A stretch of DNA of 64,000 bases from Pleurodeles waltl (taxonomy: Eukaryota > Chordata > Amphibia > Caudata > Salamandridae): assembly GCF_031143425.1 (NCBI RefSeq), contig NC_090441.1, positions 225,180,928 to 225,244,927 of the forward strand, in the 5' to 3' direction. Shown here one piece after another: positions 1 to 10,979 of the stretch. A program made the position numbers and the translations under genes. Position 1 is the stretch's first letter. Each line of letters starts with the position of its first letter. A model generated the notes under the pieces. That model ran no database searches. It was not told the DNA's origin and was given only the letters and a program-made list of their open reading frames with translations.

Positions 1-640
1 TCCTGAGGATAATTTGGTTGTGGAGAGGAGGAATCGAGACTTAAAGCAACCCCCAAAGCAATCATATTAGGTTCAGGCCGTAGTTGGCTTTATCACCTAT
101 ATGGGTTCCAAAGAACATTAAATTATCTGCCCAGAAGGTCCTTGGGAGTTTGCAACCCTTATGAGTTGTTCTTTGGGATACCTGTGTATGTGCCAGATCT
201 TGCTGATCCTGGAGTGGGGGCAGCAGACACACTGTTTGACATGAAGGACCATGTTGCTGTTTTACAGGAGCTACAGTAATTTTGAGATGACAATTCATCG
301 CCTATACCACAATCTTGGGAATAAGGGATTTGCCAACAACATGTACAGGCTGGATTCTTAAAGTTGGGGATTTGGTTTGTAAAATGATTGCTGTGACAAA
401 GGAGTTCAGCACATCCCACAGAGCACCGGTTCCAGTCCTGGGAATACATGGTACCAAAACTGTCATTTTACCACTGCTGCCTGTTCTGAAGGGAACATAT
501 TTGTCTCTAATAACAACATCAAATTGCACCATGTGTCCAATCCTGCATAGTAGGCCACGAGGCCCCTTGGGTAGTAGAAACTCCCCTCTCGCTACCCAAC
601 AGGACATATCTCTACAAGCAGAAAACAACGTTTCTTCAAG
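1..640 (+). pseudogene. Decayed retroviral pol, integrase C-terminal part
   Basis: Conceptual translation of the first ~280 bases reads like the end of a retroviral integrase catalytic domain. It contains a short NPYELFFG-like motif followed by an acidic helix-like stretch. After stops at about 278-290, a segment near 355-560 resembles the SH3-like integrase C-terminal domain (KVGDLV, then TKTVILP and a basic NNIKLHHV-like end in shifted frames). Several stops and frame changes interrupt it, so it is not functional. It lies directly upstream of env-like remains on the same strand, which is the normal pol-env order. The family is uncertain: spuma-, gamma- or epsilonretrovirus-like are all possible. 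The 5' part of the provirus would lie left of the window. Confidence 0.5.
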
Positions 641-657
641 AATCAATTTGTTCTAAA

Positions 658-1900
658 ATGATACAATTGCCATTCTCGAGCATGAGGAGGGTGGAGATTG
701 AGCTTTTGCTGATTCTAGTCACCACAACATTGACAAGACAAGCCCAAGATGTAGAACCATATTACTTCAATTCAACCCAGACAGATTGCATCATCTACTA
801 TGAACCTCGACAGCAAGTGGCTCCATCCACCAGCTCTGCACTGGCCCCTGTGTTTGCACAGACTCGTCTGCTTCTATAACAAAAACTGTAACAAAGACAA
901 AGAAACTGCATATATGGCTTTATCCATGGTATTACCTGTGGATAATGTTGACATTGCTTGAACTTTCTGGTTTGGATTGGTTTTGCAATTGTTTTCTTTC
1001 TCTTGATAAATGGTCATTATCTTCCTGAATGCTCTGCCGTTGGACCGGTGGATGAGATCCTTACACCTTATTTATCTTCTCATAAAGTTCGAAGAGACTC
1101 GTACTTTGTGAAAATTTTAGCTGTTCCGATTCCTTATGGGATTGTTTGGGATAAAGTGCCCTTTGACATATACAGGCCTACTGAAGTCATTCAAATTTTA
1201 TCTGTATTTAAAAAATGAACGACTGGTGGTATTACACCAGATGTTGTTTCCGATTACTGGGATATTAAAACTGTAGGTTCCATGCTTGCTGAGTAGACTG
1301 CAACTCTGTTTTTCAAAGTGAAGATGTGTATATGAACACAGCAAATTATGGGTAGTGGGTAATGTTCTATTATGACCATTGGGTACATTAATTTCTTCAC
1401 TGAGCTAGTAAACGCAGATCAGTTTTCAATTATACTCAATGGGAACATTGTTTGACTTCACCTCTGGGGAGCTCCAAAACATATATTGAAAAGTTTACAT
1501 ATTTCACTGGACATGACACTAGAAAAGCTGAGTCATATTATTTCAAACTACCACCTTGCAAAATTAGGAAACTATTGCTAACTGACACAAAACTGATTAC
1601 TCAGACTCCTTTCTTTGCCGACTTGCTGTTGAAGGTTATGAGTACTGGAAGAACACTGTTGATGTGAAAAGTGTATGGAGAACAAAAGATTGGCAGATAG
1701 GGGCAGGGAAGCCTTGTTTAGAACATGCCTTATTCCCTTGCAAATTATATTTTTGAATGCAACAGTTCAACAAACATCATGCTTGGGGTTAACAAAAATA
1801 AAAGAGATGAACGCACCCAGCATCTCTAAACAGAGGTCTTTCTTAGTCGAAGCAAATGTGAGACTACTGTTAGTCATTCTGTGATTTGTAAGCAGGTGTC
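658..1900 (+). pseudogene. Decayed env-like region of an endogenous retrovirus
   Basis: Starting just after the integrase remnant, an ORF at 658-879 begins with a hydrophobic signal-like stretch and contains an N-glycosylation-type site (NST). A second ORF at 958-1218 has a strong membrane segment (FLVWIGFAIVFFLLING) followed about 25 residues later by a dibasic KVRR. A membrane-anchored leader followed by a basic cleavage site is how spumavirus Env starts, so a foamy-like Env is one reading. Further pieces to about 1,900 (including 1452-1667) carry glycoprotein-like cysteines and asparagines but are broken by many stops. The gene is dead; family assignment is inference from position and topology only. 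Confidence 0.4.
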
Positions 1901-2395
1901 CTTGCACAGTCTTTGCAATGTAGAGGTTATCAGCTTGGCATGCCATCTGAAGGATGCTCCTGTCCCTTTAATTTAGCCAGTATTTCAGATACTTTCAAAT
2001 ACAAGTTATGTGGTTCTGAATGAAGAAAGCTGCTGCGGTATGAAGCCTGGAATTTCCTACCTAATTTTGGTTTCTCAAATGGGAACTTGTTGTAGCCATG
2101 TTTTATTCCTCCACACAAGAGATAAAAGTAGCAGAATTGTAGCCTCACATTGCTACTTCTAATGAAAATTTTGGAAGCACTGTGAACTGTGACTGAGATG
2201 CAGCCCTGTTGACTCTGACCTTCATCCTGCAAAGGAAAATAACTGATACACTAAAACCGGCTTCCAGACACCTAGGACCAGGGTATGGGGGTTGGACAAA
2301 CCCAACTGTCTGGCAAAATGCATCCTCCAGCTGTGCTCTCTTCAGTGCAGGGTTTAGAGACAGGCAGGAGTAGAATAACATGAGTAACAGTTAAC
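1901..2395 (+). other. Unassigned stretch between env remains and micro-ORF
   Basis: Conceptual translation is fragmented but cysteine-containing, so it may be further decayed env. No domain or repeat boundary is visible. Confidence 0.2.
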
Positions 2396-2521
2396 ATGGT
2401 TGAACTGTTTATCTTATTTACCATTCTAATAATGCTCATTGCAGTGATATGTCTCATCATTCTAATTATCACAGCTAATATGTTTTCATGCAAGAATACA
2501 ATCATATCAATATATGTTTGA
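2396..2521 (+). CDS. 41-aa single-pass membrane micro-ORF at the 3' end of the retroviral block
   Basis: An ATG at 2396 opens 41 codons ending in TGA. The product starts MVELFILFTILIML and is almost entirely hydrophobic for about 28 residues, then ends with a short polar tail holding one Cys and one Lys. It sits downstream of the env-like remains. A second micro-ORF of the same design lies at 2995-3111 on the other strand (M-x-ELFI start, IILII core, similar length). Two similar copies, each at the tail of an env-like block, suggest a small accessory or Env-tail product of the retrovirus rather than chance. No known family is recognised. Whether it is translated is unknown. Confidence 0.4.
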   Translation: MVELFILFTILIMLIAVICLIILIITANMFSCKNTIISIYV

Positions 2522-2994
2522 AAAGGCATTTTTGTATCTTTCCTGTGTTTTTCTTGGGCATGCTAGAGTGACTACACAAAAGGATTAGATCTGTTTCCAT
2601 GACTTCCATGGGAGTCAGAGTGTCCGTGTTCAAGGTCGCCAACAATATTTATTACCCTGTGCCACTTAGGGGTTTTGGATGCGGTACTGGAGCCATAAGG
2701 ACTCTCATATCTCTACGAGACTGCTGGATTAGGGGCAGCAGCACCACTGATTATAGATGACTGAATCACTTACAGCGCAGTTGGCAGCTGTCAGCCAATC
2801 CTTCTGGCTTTCTAGCAGCACCTCATCAAAACTCAAATAGTGAATGTGATTTCTAGTAGCCTAGTGCATGTACTCTGAAATCCTCTCAAGGAAAATTATA
2901 GTGGAACAAGTCTTACCTTTTACTCTTGTTAGAGATGAGTCCCTTACGCAGACACACAAGCAAGAAAGAAGATGCAGAAGAGTTTTCATTACAT
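2522..2994. other. Centre between two convergent retroviral blocks
   Basis: Non-coding sequence between the two opposed micro-ORFs. I see no TG...CA LTR ends, no target duplication and no long inverted repeat here, so the junction of the two blocks cannot be placed. Confidence 0.3.
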
Positions 2995-3111
2995 TTATTG
3001 AAAAGACTGCAGTCTATGATAAAATACGTGAGCTGCAATGATTAGGATAATGACAAGAGACAAAATCAGGATTGTGAGAATAAGTGATGTGAAAATGAAC
3101 AATTCCAACAT
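2995..3111 (-). CDS. 38-aa single-pass membrane micro-ORF, partner of the one at 2396
   Basis: Read on the minus strand from ATG at 3111-3109 to TAA at 2997-2995. The product begins MLELFIFTSLILTILILS, is one continuous hydrophobic segment of about 28 residues, and ends with a short basic/aromatic tail (YHRLQSFQ). It is shorter than most real genes and is supported mainly by its likeness to the plus-strand micro-ORF at 2396-2521: same ELFI start, same IILII core, then a polar tail. It lies downstream (on the minus strand) of the env-like TM segment at 3904-4251, separated by an A-rich stretch. Function unknown. Confidence 0.4.
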   Translation of the reverse strand: MLELFIFTSLILTILILSLVIILIIAAHVFYHRLQSFQ

Positions 3112-3800
3112 TTTGCGATATTTATGAATACACAAATTTCTCCAAACACAACAATTAGAGACTGGGCCTCACTACACCCTCCCCTTGGTCAAAAAAGGAG
3201 ACTCCAAAAAACGAAATAATAGCACTAAAAAGGAATATAAAGAATCCTAAAATGCATAATAAAATACCTTAATAATTCATTCAAATACTAAAAACCATAA
3301 TAAAAATCCAATTAAAAAATCACACAAGCTATTAAAAATGAATAAAACAAATTGAAGAATCAAAAAGCCAAATAAAATAGTTCAGGGGGCACTGGATGTG
3401 CAGGACGGTGTGTCTCAGAAACATGTACCATGCCGATGCAGTCATTGGGGTCCAGGAAGGAACCCACATCCCAGGTTGACAGAGCCAGAAAAGCTTGAAG
3501 AGCTAGTTCCAAAGAAGCAGTATGCTCAGTACAGCCCAGTCAGAAGACATTGGTGCTGGAAGTAGAGCTCCAGAAGAAAAAGCAGGTGCCAGGAACCCTG
3601 GAGCGGATGCATCCATCTAAGATGGCAGCTCATAGTAGGCATCTTGCAGCAACTGTAGTAAGATATGAGGACACTGGACATGTACCCTCAATGGATACCA
3701 TAGCAAATTCATGTCCGTAGTCAGTACCAATTGAGTAACACAGCACAAGCCTAGTATGCACTCAACAGAGCACGATAGACAATGAAACACAGGCTGTACA
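3112..3800. other. A-rich non-coding stretch inside the minus-strand block
   Basis: From about 3,190 to 3,390 the plus strand is strongly A-rich; 3,400-3,800 is mixed sequence with no ORF of note. This may be a separate insertion between the env-like TM region and the minus-strand micro-ORF. No boundaries are visible. Confidence 0.25.
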
Positions 3801-3803
3801 TTC

Positions 3804-4251
3804 CTAAACTACACAGGCCAGAAAGGCAAAAACCAATCCTTGTTCAGTTCCTGTAAGAAAGAACTGAGTCATGAATTTGCAACACTGGAGGATGTGTGGC
3901 AGTTCAATCAACATTTGACCCTGTTGTGAAACATCCATTGCGGAGCAACAAAAATAGAAACAAAATAGCAATAATAAGGAATAGCCCAAGTGGAATGTCT
4001 CCAAAAACACTTGAAAGTAGGGAATGTATAAAAGTTGGAATCACTACAATTACAGTATGAAAGACAGAAACAAATCCTGAACCATTAGCTTTAAAGAAAA
4101 TTACCACTCCTGCGGTGTTTGCAACACAAACAATGCGATGCACAAATTCACCAAAATGCTGGGGCAAGTTAGTGCACAGCAGCGATTGTATTTCTGAGGA
4201 ACATTGAGCAACTTGGATTTCAAAAGTTTCTAAGGCAGATGTTAATGACAT
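3804..4251 (-). pseudogene. Env-like transmembrane subunit, C-terminal part
   Basis: A minus-strand ORF of 115 codons (4251 to 3904) starts with a helical, heptad-like stretch (SALETFEIQVAQCSSEIQSL). Two hydrophobic stretches follow, the second (GLFLIIAILFLFLLL) being a convincing membrane anchor followed by a short polar tail. Coiled coil, ectodomain, anchor and short tail is the layout of a retroviral Env TM subunit. An overlapping frame at 3804-4010 is a shadow. No typical fusion peptide is intact in this piece. It belongs with the minus-strand material up to 5,683. Confidence 0.4.
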
Positions 4252-5683
4252 TTTTTCCTGAAATTAGAAGGCTTTTAGTCTGCTTAACTTATCAAAGTTG
4301 ATTTTGGAAATAGGGACTGTCAGCCACAAAATTAATATCCCAGCCATGTATGTAGAAGTATATAAGATATTTATACAGCAAGTTACAACCTTGGAAACAC
4401 TTGACATGTGAGAGACACCAGGTTCATTCCCCAACAACCTTGTTCATTCAGCATCAAGCAGCTTTAATTAGAAAGCAAAAAAAAAAAAACGGCTTAATCA
4501 AGACTACAGGAACTCCCCTCAAATAATGCGCTAAGTTAGCAATGGATGCATTGCATGTGAAATGCATTGTTATCTAATTAAAATTAATGAATGGCCAAAA
4601 AACATTTCTGATGTCTTTGCACTAAGAAAGACCTCCCTGTTCCCACTCCTACATTTGTTATTAAAAGGAAGAATCTACGACTCATGCATAAACCTTCCAC
4701 CCATCTGTTTGTATCTGCCTACCTGACAGATTTTCATGCATGATGTGAAATGAAAAGTAGATATAGGTAAGGAAATGAAATCATGAATCAACCAGATACA
4801 GGATGACGTTTCAACTACTGTGAAATGCAATTTCTCTAAGTGCTCTATATTAAGCATAGAGTAAGTTGCATCTTTCTTTGCCATGACCTGTGGATATGTG
4901 ACAAGTTATGAGGCAAAAACAATCCTGTTGCATTTAAGTATTTCCATAGCTCTAGGTTTGATTGTAAAACCTGCAATGTCCAACATAATTGGAAAATGTA
5001 TCTTAGTTGATTTTGACAATGCATGTCATTTTGTATAATATCAGATGTGGATAACGCAATATTTTTAAGTGAATTAATGCAAGTGGACAACATAGTCATG
5101 CCAGTATCAATAACAACCAATGTTTTTTCAAAATTTTTCCTTAACAATTTGATGCAACCTTTCATAATTTTTTTGTTGTGAAACTTTCCAAATGTCATTA
5201 TAAGCAACATAGAGAAAATGTTTAGAATGAGGAGATCTGGAACCTAATAACAAATCTTGTGAATCCATTTGTCTGGCGGGAGTGACAGTGGACAGTGTAT
5301 AATGTTTTAGTAATTGCTGGCATAACTTATCTACAGGTAGTTACTATTCCTGACTGTCATGACTGGTTGTACCGGGGTCTGGTCTTCTTGCTTTAAATCC
5401 ATTGAAATAATTAAAAACACGTGAATTGAACCATTAGTGCCAATGAGCCACATTAACTAACCGTCTGAACCAGGAAGTGAAGAGTTGAATATACCATTCC
5501 ACACCATTTCATTAAGCTGATCTTCTGTGCGATTAGTGTAATGTTGCCAATTATCAAATATTTCACTACACAGTGACACAAAGGGAGCTGGGGAGTGTCC
5601 TGCATATTCTGATGAGTCTCCTGGGCTAGAGTGGGGAGGGAGGAGCTGACACCTGCACCTGAAAGGGCTCTAACTGTCCTCAC
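4252..5683 (-). pseudogene. Env-like surface/TM remains, minus strand
   Basis: On the minus strand, translation near 5,560-5,450 gives a glycoprotein-like stretch with two N-glycosylation sequons (NRT, NSS) that ends in a stop. An ORF of 121 codons at 5210-4848 contains a leucine- and isoleucine-rich heptad region (LSTCINSLKNIALSTSDII) and several cysteines, as expected for an Env ectodomain. A further ORF at 4675-4884 overlaps it. Stops and frame changes separate all pieces. The block is convergent with the plus-strand env-like region at 658-1900. It could be a second provirus in opposite orientation or an inverted part of the same one. Its beginning merges with LTR-like sequence at about 5.57 kb. 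Confidence 0.35.
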
Positions 5684-6990
5684 ACAATACAGATGTCACC
5701 CCCCTGGTGTGTGTCTGGGGCAGACCTGAGCAAGGTAGGATCTTGTCAACAACAGAGACTTTCCTTTGTAGCTTGCATACTTCAAAGGCAGAATAGGTAT
5801 AAGTAGTGGAACTGAAACCACAGACTTTTAGAAAACTTCTGGATCAGGAGGAACTTATGCTAAGGAGAAGAGCTGAAGAACTGGAGGAGGAATACTGACC
5901 CTTTGCTGTGTGTGCTCTGTTGGTTTGGCCTGCAGTTGCTGCTTCAGCCATGGAGAGGACAAAGACTGGACTTTGCTGTGTATCCTGCTTGTAAAGTTTC
6001 ATCAAGGGCTTGGACTAAGCTTACCTCCTGTCAAGAAGTCTCAGGGACAGCAGAATTTCACATACCAGTCTCTGGGTTCACTTACTGTAGACCCTAACTC
6101 GCCAGACGGTGCCTATTCCAGTTTCTCAGCCCTTGGGAGTGAAAGCTGGTTGAAAATCAAGAAAACCTAAGTGCACAGATGCCAGATGTCGCCGAACTGA
6201 TGCTGCTGGCTGACCACGCAACGTCGCCTGCGACCAAAGTCTTGGTCACCCTTGAAGTGTGATGACCCTGTCTGGCAAAGCCCTGATGACGTCCTGTGAC
6301 TTTGTGAGTCCCGAGCATTGTGTCACCGATGTCCGTGACACCGGACCCCGTAGCCTCCTGGCATGACCGAGACCCCATGAGGCTGTCCCACTGCATCTTG
6401 ACCCACCGGACATTGACCCCGCCAGAGTGCAAAGACCCAGTGCTTCACATGACACCACCTTATCTCTACTGCTCCACAGCAAGGCCATGATGCTTCGCAC
6501 CAATGCCATGCGCTCCACTGCTCCGCAGCACGGGAACCGCCGGCGCACCGGATCCAGTGATGCCTCACTTCCCTGACTCCGTGTACTGGCTGTTTCCTCA
6601 CTTCCAAAAGGTGCTGACCTGGGGGTCCGTGCGACTCAGTGACCGGCGCCATTGACATCGGATTGTTGGGAATGACTCTGTAACGATGCCATTATAACAC
6701 CAACTTGAAGCATTTGTGTTTCTAAGTGCTATATTGAAGTTTAATCTTGGAAAATACATAACTTTGCTTGTGTATGTTGGATTATTGTTGTTTTGGTCTT
6801 GTTTATCTGAATCCTTTTGTGGTGTTTCACTAAGTTACTGTGTGTGACTGTACAAATACTTTACACATTGACTTTGAGATAAGCCTGAATGCTTGTGCCA
6901 AGCTACCAAGAGAATGAACAGGGTTAGAGTGGGGGTCCCTGCTTGGAGAGAGTGCAACTGACAGCCACCCAGAGACCCCATTTTGTACAG
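5570..6990 (+). mobile_element. Partial gypsy-type LTR (same superfamily as the solo LTR at 27,792)
   Basis: The 3' part (about 6,860-6,985) matches the terminal part of the solo LTR at 27,792-29,978: TTTACACATTGACTTTGAGA, then AAGCCTGAATGCTTG, AGCTACCAAGAG and GGGTCCCTGCTTGGA. The central part (5,830-6,070) shares the CTGAAG/GGCTTGGA.../CTCAGGGACAG style of the same LTR type, and 6,170-6,660 is its CpG-bearing section. Clean TG...CA ends and a target duplication were not found, so boundaries are approximate. Minus-strand ORFs of 91-111 codons at 6157-6658 lie in this GC-richer part and are not considered genes. Confidence 0.55.
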
Positions 6991-7600
6991 CATGCATGCT
7001 CACTGATCACCTTTCCACACTTACAATGTCACACCACAAAATAGTCCAGTGTCCACCAGTCCATAAACCCCTTTCTGGCCTCCTTCATGCCAATCACACC
7101 ACCTAGAGGAAAACATCTCTGTATAGTCAAATTTCCCTAAGGATGATACAGGGTGGAATAATGCACAACAGCACTCAGGGTTCCCATCGTGCCCCAATAA
7201 GCCTTAGAGGTAAAAGCCAGTTCCTGGTTCGAGTGGAATGCTGCTACTGCATATGGACCGATGAAGACTTGCCAGACGTTAATGGCATTTCAAGCATCAG
7301 CTGATCGCTGTGGCCATACCCATAGAAATCAAGATCATAAATCAACAGACAATAAGATACATTTATACATGCTATCCGTGTGGAGTGGTCAGCAATGATC
7401 TAATTAGACACATTGCAGTGGCTTGTTTGAACCTGTGGTGGGAGTGTAATGCTGGAACTTTTAATTTGACAGCACTAAAACTCCCAGCAGGCACTGGTCC
7501 ACTATCACTAAGACCATAACAGTGTAGCCCAATCCAAATCACTACCTTTGTCAACTCCACATTGGAGTGTACCCACCTGAGAGGATTCAAACTGTACAGT
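6991..7600. other. Unassigned non-coding sequence
   Basis: No convincing ORF, repeat end or RNA gene seen. Confidence 0.3.
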
Positions 7601-7603
7601 GTG

Positions 7604-7930
7604 TGGCTAGGACAACCCAAAACAGCTATGCCAAGGTCAGCAGGTACTGGTAATGTTACTCCACTCAGCCAATAGTGTGTTCACTGCTACTAGGACCATT
7701 CCCCCTCCACTCAGCCATAGGGTGCGGCTAGGACAGGCCAAGACAACAAATCTAAGGTCAGCAAGCATTGGTAATGTCACTAGACTCAGCCAATACTGTG
7801 TGTACAGCTACTAGGACCATTTCCCCTCTTCTCAGCCCTTGCCATGTACTCACCCATAGGTATATTAATTGGATCGGTGTATCTAGGACAGGCCAAGACA
7901 GCAATGCCAAGATCAGGAAGCACTCTCTAC
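7604..7930 (+). repeat. Tandem repeat, unit about 130 bp, ~2.5 copies
   Basis: The series GGCTAGGACA(A/G)(C/G)CCAA...AAGGTCAGCA...GGTAATGT(T/C)ACT...ACTCAGCCAATA...CTACTAGGACCATT recurs starting near 7,604, 7,731 and 7,883, giving a unit of roughly 127-150 bp. The third copy is incomplete and carries an insertion before it. Copies differ at several positions, so the array is not very recent. Confidence 0.6.
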
Positions 7931-8750
7931 TCAATGCAAAAAGACATGCTCACTGTGCATCTGTCCTAAGATCAATTTACATCAACTCGATATAAAAGTC
8001 TAGTCACCTGAGACGATGACTTATGTATGCTGTGTACAGAACGTGGTGTAACATGACTGTAAATCCTAGGAGGAACAGTATCCCTAAATCCAATAACCAG
8101 GACACTGCCCACAATGATTGTGTGCTGCTGTCTGTTAAATCATGCATGCAGGTTACCTACCTGGGAGGGACCAACATACAGATCATGGAATACTCTGTGA
8201 TCTGCCTAAACGACTAGATCCATCTTGAGCAGATAAGGCAAGATGTCAATAATGTGGACAGGAAGGACAGTCCAACCTATGTGCCCAATGAATATAGGAC
8301 AGCTCTAAGGTACCAAGATGCATCATCTAAATGTTTGTGGCAGGACACATATTCACAGTGCACTGACCATATGATGACAACTAAGATATGCAATAACAAG
8401 GATCCAGGACTGTCCGCATAATAGTTCACTAGGTCTTGGGATGACGTAAGCCACATCATGCACATCCACTGTTTTGATTGCACTGCTGGAAATGTAGGAG
8501 TCTGTGAACAGACATCCAAGTGCCACGATGCTCAGACATCCTGTAGCAAAGTGACTTGAAATGAAATTGGACTTTTCCCTCCCTGTCGCTGATAGGGCTC
8601 CCCCTATACAGTTGATAGCAAGTGTGCCTCTCACATAAAGGAAATATGCAAAGTTAATAAGTACATGGCCTTAGTCAAATGTCATTGCAGACTGTCGGTG
8701 GTACCTGTCACAATATAAACTGAAATACACTGTCTCTCACTCCAACAGGT
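7931..8750. other. Unassigned non-coding sequence
   Basis: Only short ORFs without recognisable motifs. It may include the left flank of the Harbinger transposon that follows, but no terminal inverted repeat was identified. Confidence 0.3.
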
Positions 8751-8801
8751 CTTCTTGCCACTGGGAACACTGACACCTATCAAGACACTGCTGCTTCCCT
8801 C

Positions 8802-9298
8802 ATGGATCAAGCCCTCAGGAAGGATAGCACTCCTGGACACGTGGACGTTGAGGACGGCGCTCGGCCATCTGGGCAACCTGGTCAGATGACACCCATCAGC
8901 CTCACTCTGACCACATCGACTCCTCCCAGCCCTGTTGCATCAACATCTCAGGCAACTAGTTGTCCCCTTAACCTGTGTCCAGAGGACTGATTCAATAATC
9001 TTGTGGCCCCCAGTCCAAGTATCTGTATTACAACTAGACAGCTCTGACAATTATGGACCTGGACCCAGGTGGTCAAGGCCAAACTGTGTCAAGGGTACAG
9101 GCATGTGGGGGTAGGGTGCGTGGGAGGGATGGTGTGGGCCAGCAGAGTGAGGCTGCTGGGGATGGGTCTGGCCAGGACACCATCACCCACATTTTGGGAG
9201 CCTACCAACAATCCCAACGTGTGATGGGCCAGGTACTCACCGAACTCAGGGAGATCAAGCAGTTGCAGAGGGATTTCCACCATGAAATATTGCAATAG
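8802..9298 (+). pseudogene. Remnant of the accessory (Myb/SANT-type) ORF of a Harbinger transposon
   Basis: Two plus-strand ORFs at 8802-8990 and 9053-9298 flank a short non-coding gap. The second ends in a helical, charged C-terminal stretch (QRVMGQVLTELREIKQLQRD) of the kind found at the end of the Myb/SANT-like DNA-binding protein that PIF/Harbinger elements encode next to the transposase. The N-terminal Myb/SANT helices are not recognisable, so the gene is truncated or decayed. It is convergent with the transposase remnant at 10,980-11,797, a two-ORF arrangement usual for Harbinger. Assignment rests mostly on this neighbour. Confidence 0.4.
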
Positions 9299-10970
9299 TG
9301 GGACGCCTACAATGCCACCTAAACCTCCCTAACAGGGGGTGCTGAAGGACATAAACACCACCATGAGCAGGGATCGAGGACAACACCAGAGCCCTCACAT
9401 TGGCTTAGTAACATCTGTCCTTTTGACCTCAGAGGCAGCCAGTGGAAGGGAGGCCATGCCAGTGGAAGGACCTGCATCAGATACCCCTGCCTCTGTAGCT
9501 GAAGAATCCCCCTGCAAGCAGGGGCATCCACCCAAACAACCAGGAGGTGCAGATGCCGAGACTTCAACCATTGTCAGGAAGAGACCCCTTCCTGATGGAG
9601 CTCCTTTGTGTGCCATAGAATATTTTTCACACACTATCCTTTTTCCAGGAGGACACTGTACTTTGGACTTCAAATGTTGTGGCAGCTGTTCCAATGATTA
9701 CAACCACTATGACTGATTCATCTACTATTTGCGTTTTTGGTTTAATCAAATTCTACCTCAATCTTCAGAGCACATATGAATAAACTCAAGTAGCACACAA
9801 TCAATGCCTAATAATGATTTGTCATCATTGTGCGATGTATCATGTGAGATTCATGTGATGCAAATGAGGGACTCTTAAGATGGTTCTATAAGGAGGGATA
9901 TGGCACAGGCAGTGTGAGGCTAAGGATTACTGGCAATACAACAACAAAAGTGGGCACTCACACAATTTGTTTTATTTACACTGTACAGCCCATAGGCTGA
10001 AAATATGTCTGGACAGTCATTGCAAAGAATGATTAAACATTGTTCTCTCTGGCTACATATCTCAAAGTACCATCCCCCTGTCAACAGAAGAAAGGGCTAT
10101 GTCAGACCCTGTCCCGCGGTATAGGCAAACATATTGGTAGATGTTGTCACCAGCATGACCCTTATCACATACCAAAACCAGGTCTATCCAAATTAACATA
10201 CCCCATGCCACGGAGAGAGGACAGTACAACAGGCCCTAGTCAGAGACCCATTCCATGACAACGGTTAGGCATTTAGTGGCATGTTACACACCCATGTCAG
10301 TGTTGGGGCACAGGCACTATGGCCAGCAGTTAGGAAACACATTGACATCTATGTACAGGGCATTCAGGACCATTATCAACACAATGTGGTGGGAGAATGG
10401 ATGAAGTGCACAGGATGACACATTACAAGGCCACATGATCACACACATGAAACCAATGGACCAACATACCAGGGCAAACAGATCTATTCTGCAGCTCTGA
10501 TAACTGCCCTCCCACTGTCCAGTCAGTCTGGGAATGGAACTCACACAACCCAAATATGCGACAAACAGTACCTTGATCAATTGCATGTCCCCTTCACATG
10601 TCAGACCAGCTACATCCATCTGCCAATGACATAACTCCGAGGATGGCATGGTGAAGAGACCTGGAAGGAAAACGTGACATACAAAGAGTTTGGGCAGGCA
10701 AAAGAATACATGAGACACAAAAGTTATTTACATTTCTGTTTATTTCCCCAACAGTGCAATGTAACTGTCCCAAACACAGGAGATCCTCAAGAGAGGCTGA
10801 TGTAGCCAGCAGATCTGGCCTGTATGATGCATAGAATGAGATGCCCTGTCTCAAGGTAACAGAGATACCTGTCTCCACAAATCCAGACCCCTATGGTACC
10901 CCATGCAGTCACAGTAATCATTGAACATGACATACTTACACTCATGTGAAGAACTGGTTGATGAGATCTG
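9299..10970. other. Inter-ORF and non-coding part of the decayed Harbinger element
   Basis: Short ORFs on both strands, without motifs. A plus-strand ORF of 125 codons at 9339-9716 overlaps a minus-strand one of 99 codons; neither shows a recognisable domain. The stretch probably belongs to the transposon because it lies between its two convergent ORFs. Confidence 0.35.
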
Positions 10971-10979
10971 CCCGCATGT

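Noticed and set aside
2396..2521. Micro-ORF as a host sarcolipin/phospholamban-like peptide
   Set aside because: The ELF start and single helix are superficially similar, but the conserved C-terminal signature of those peptides is absent and the ORF lies in retroviral remains without introns or host context.
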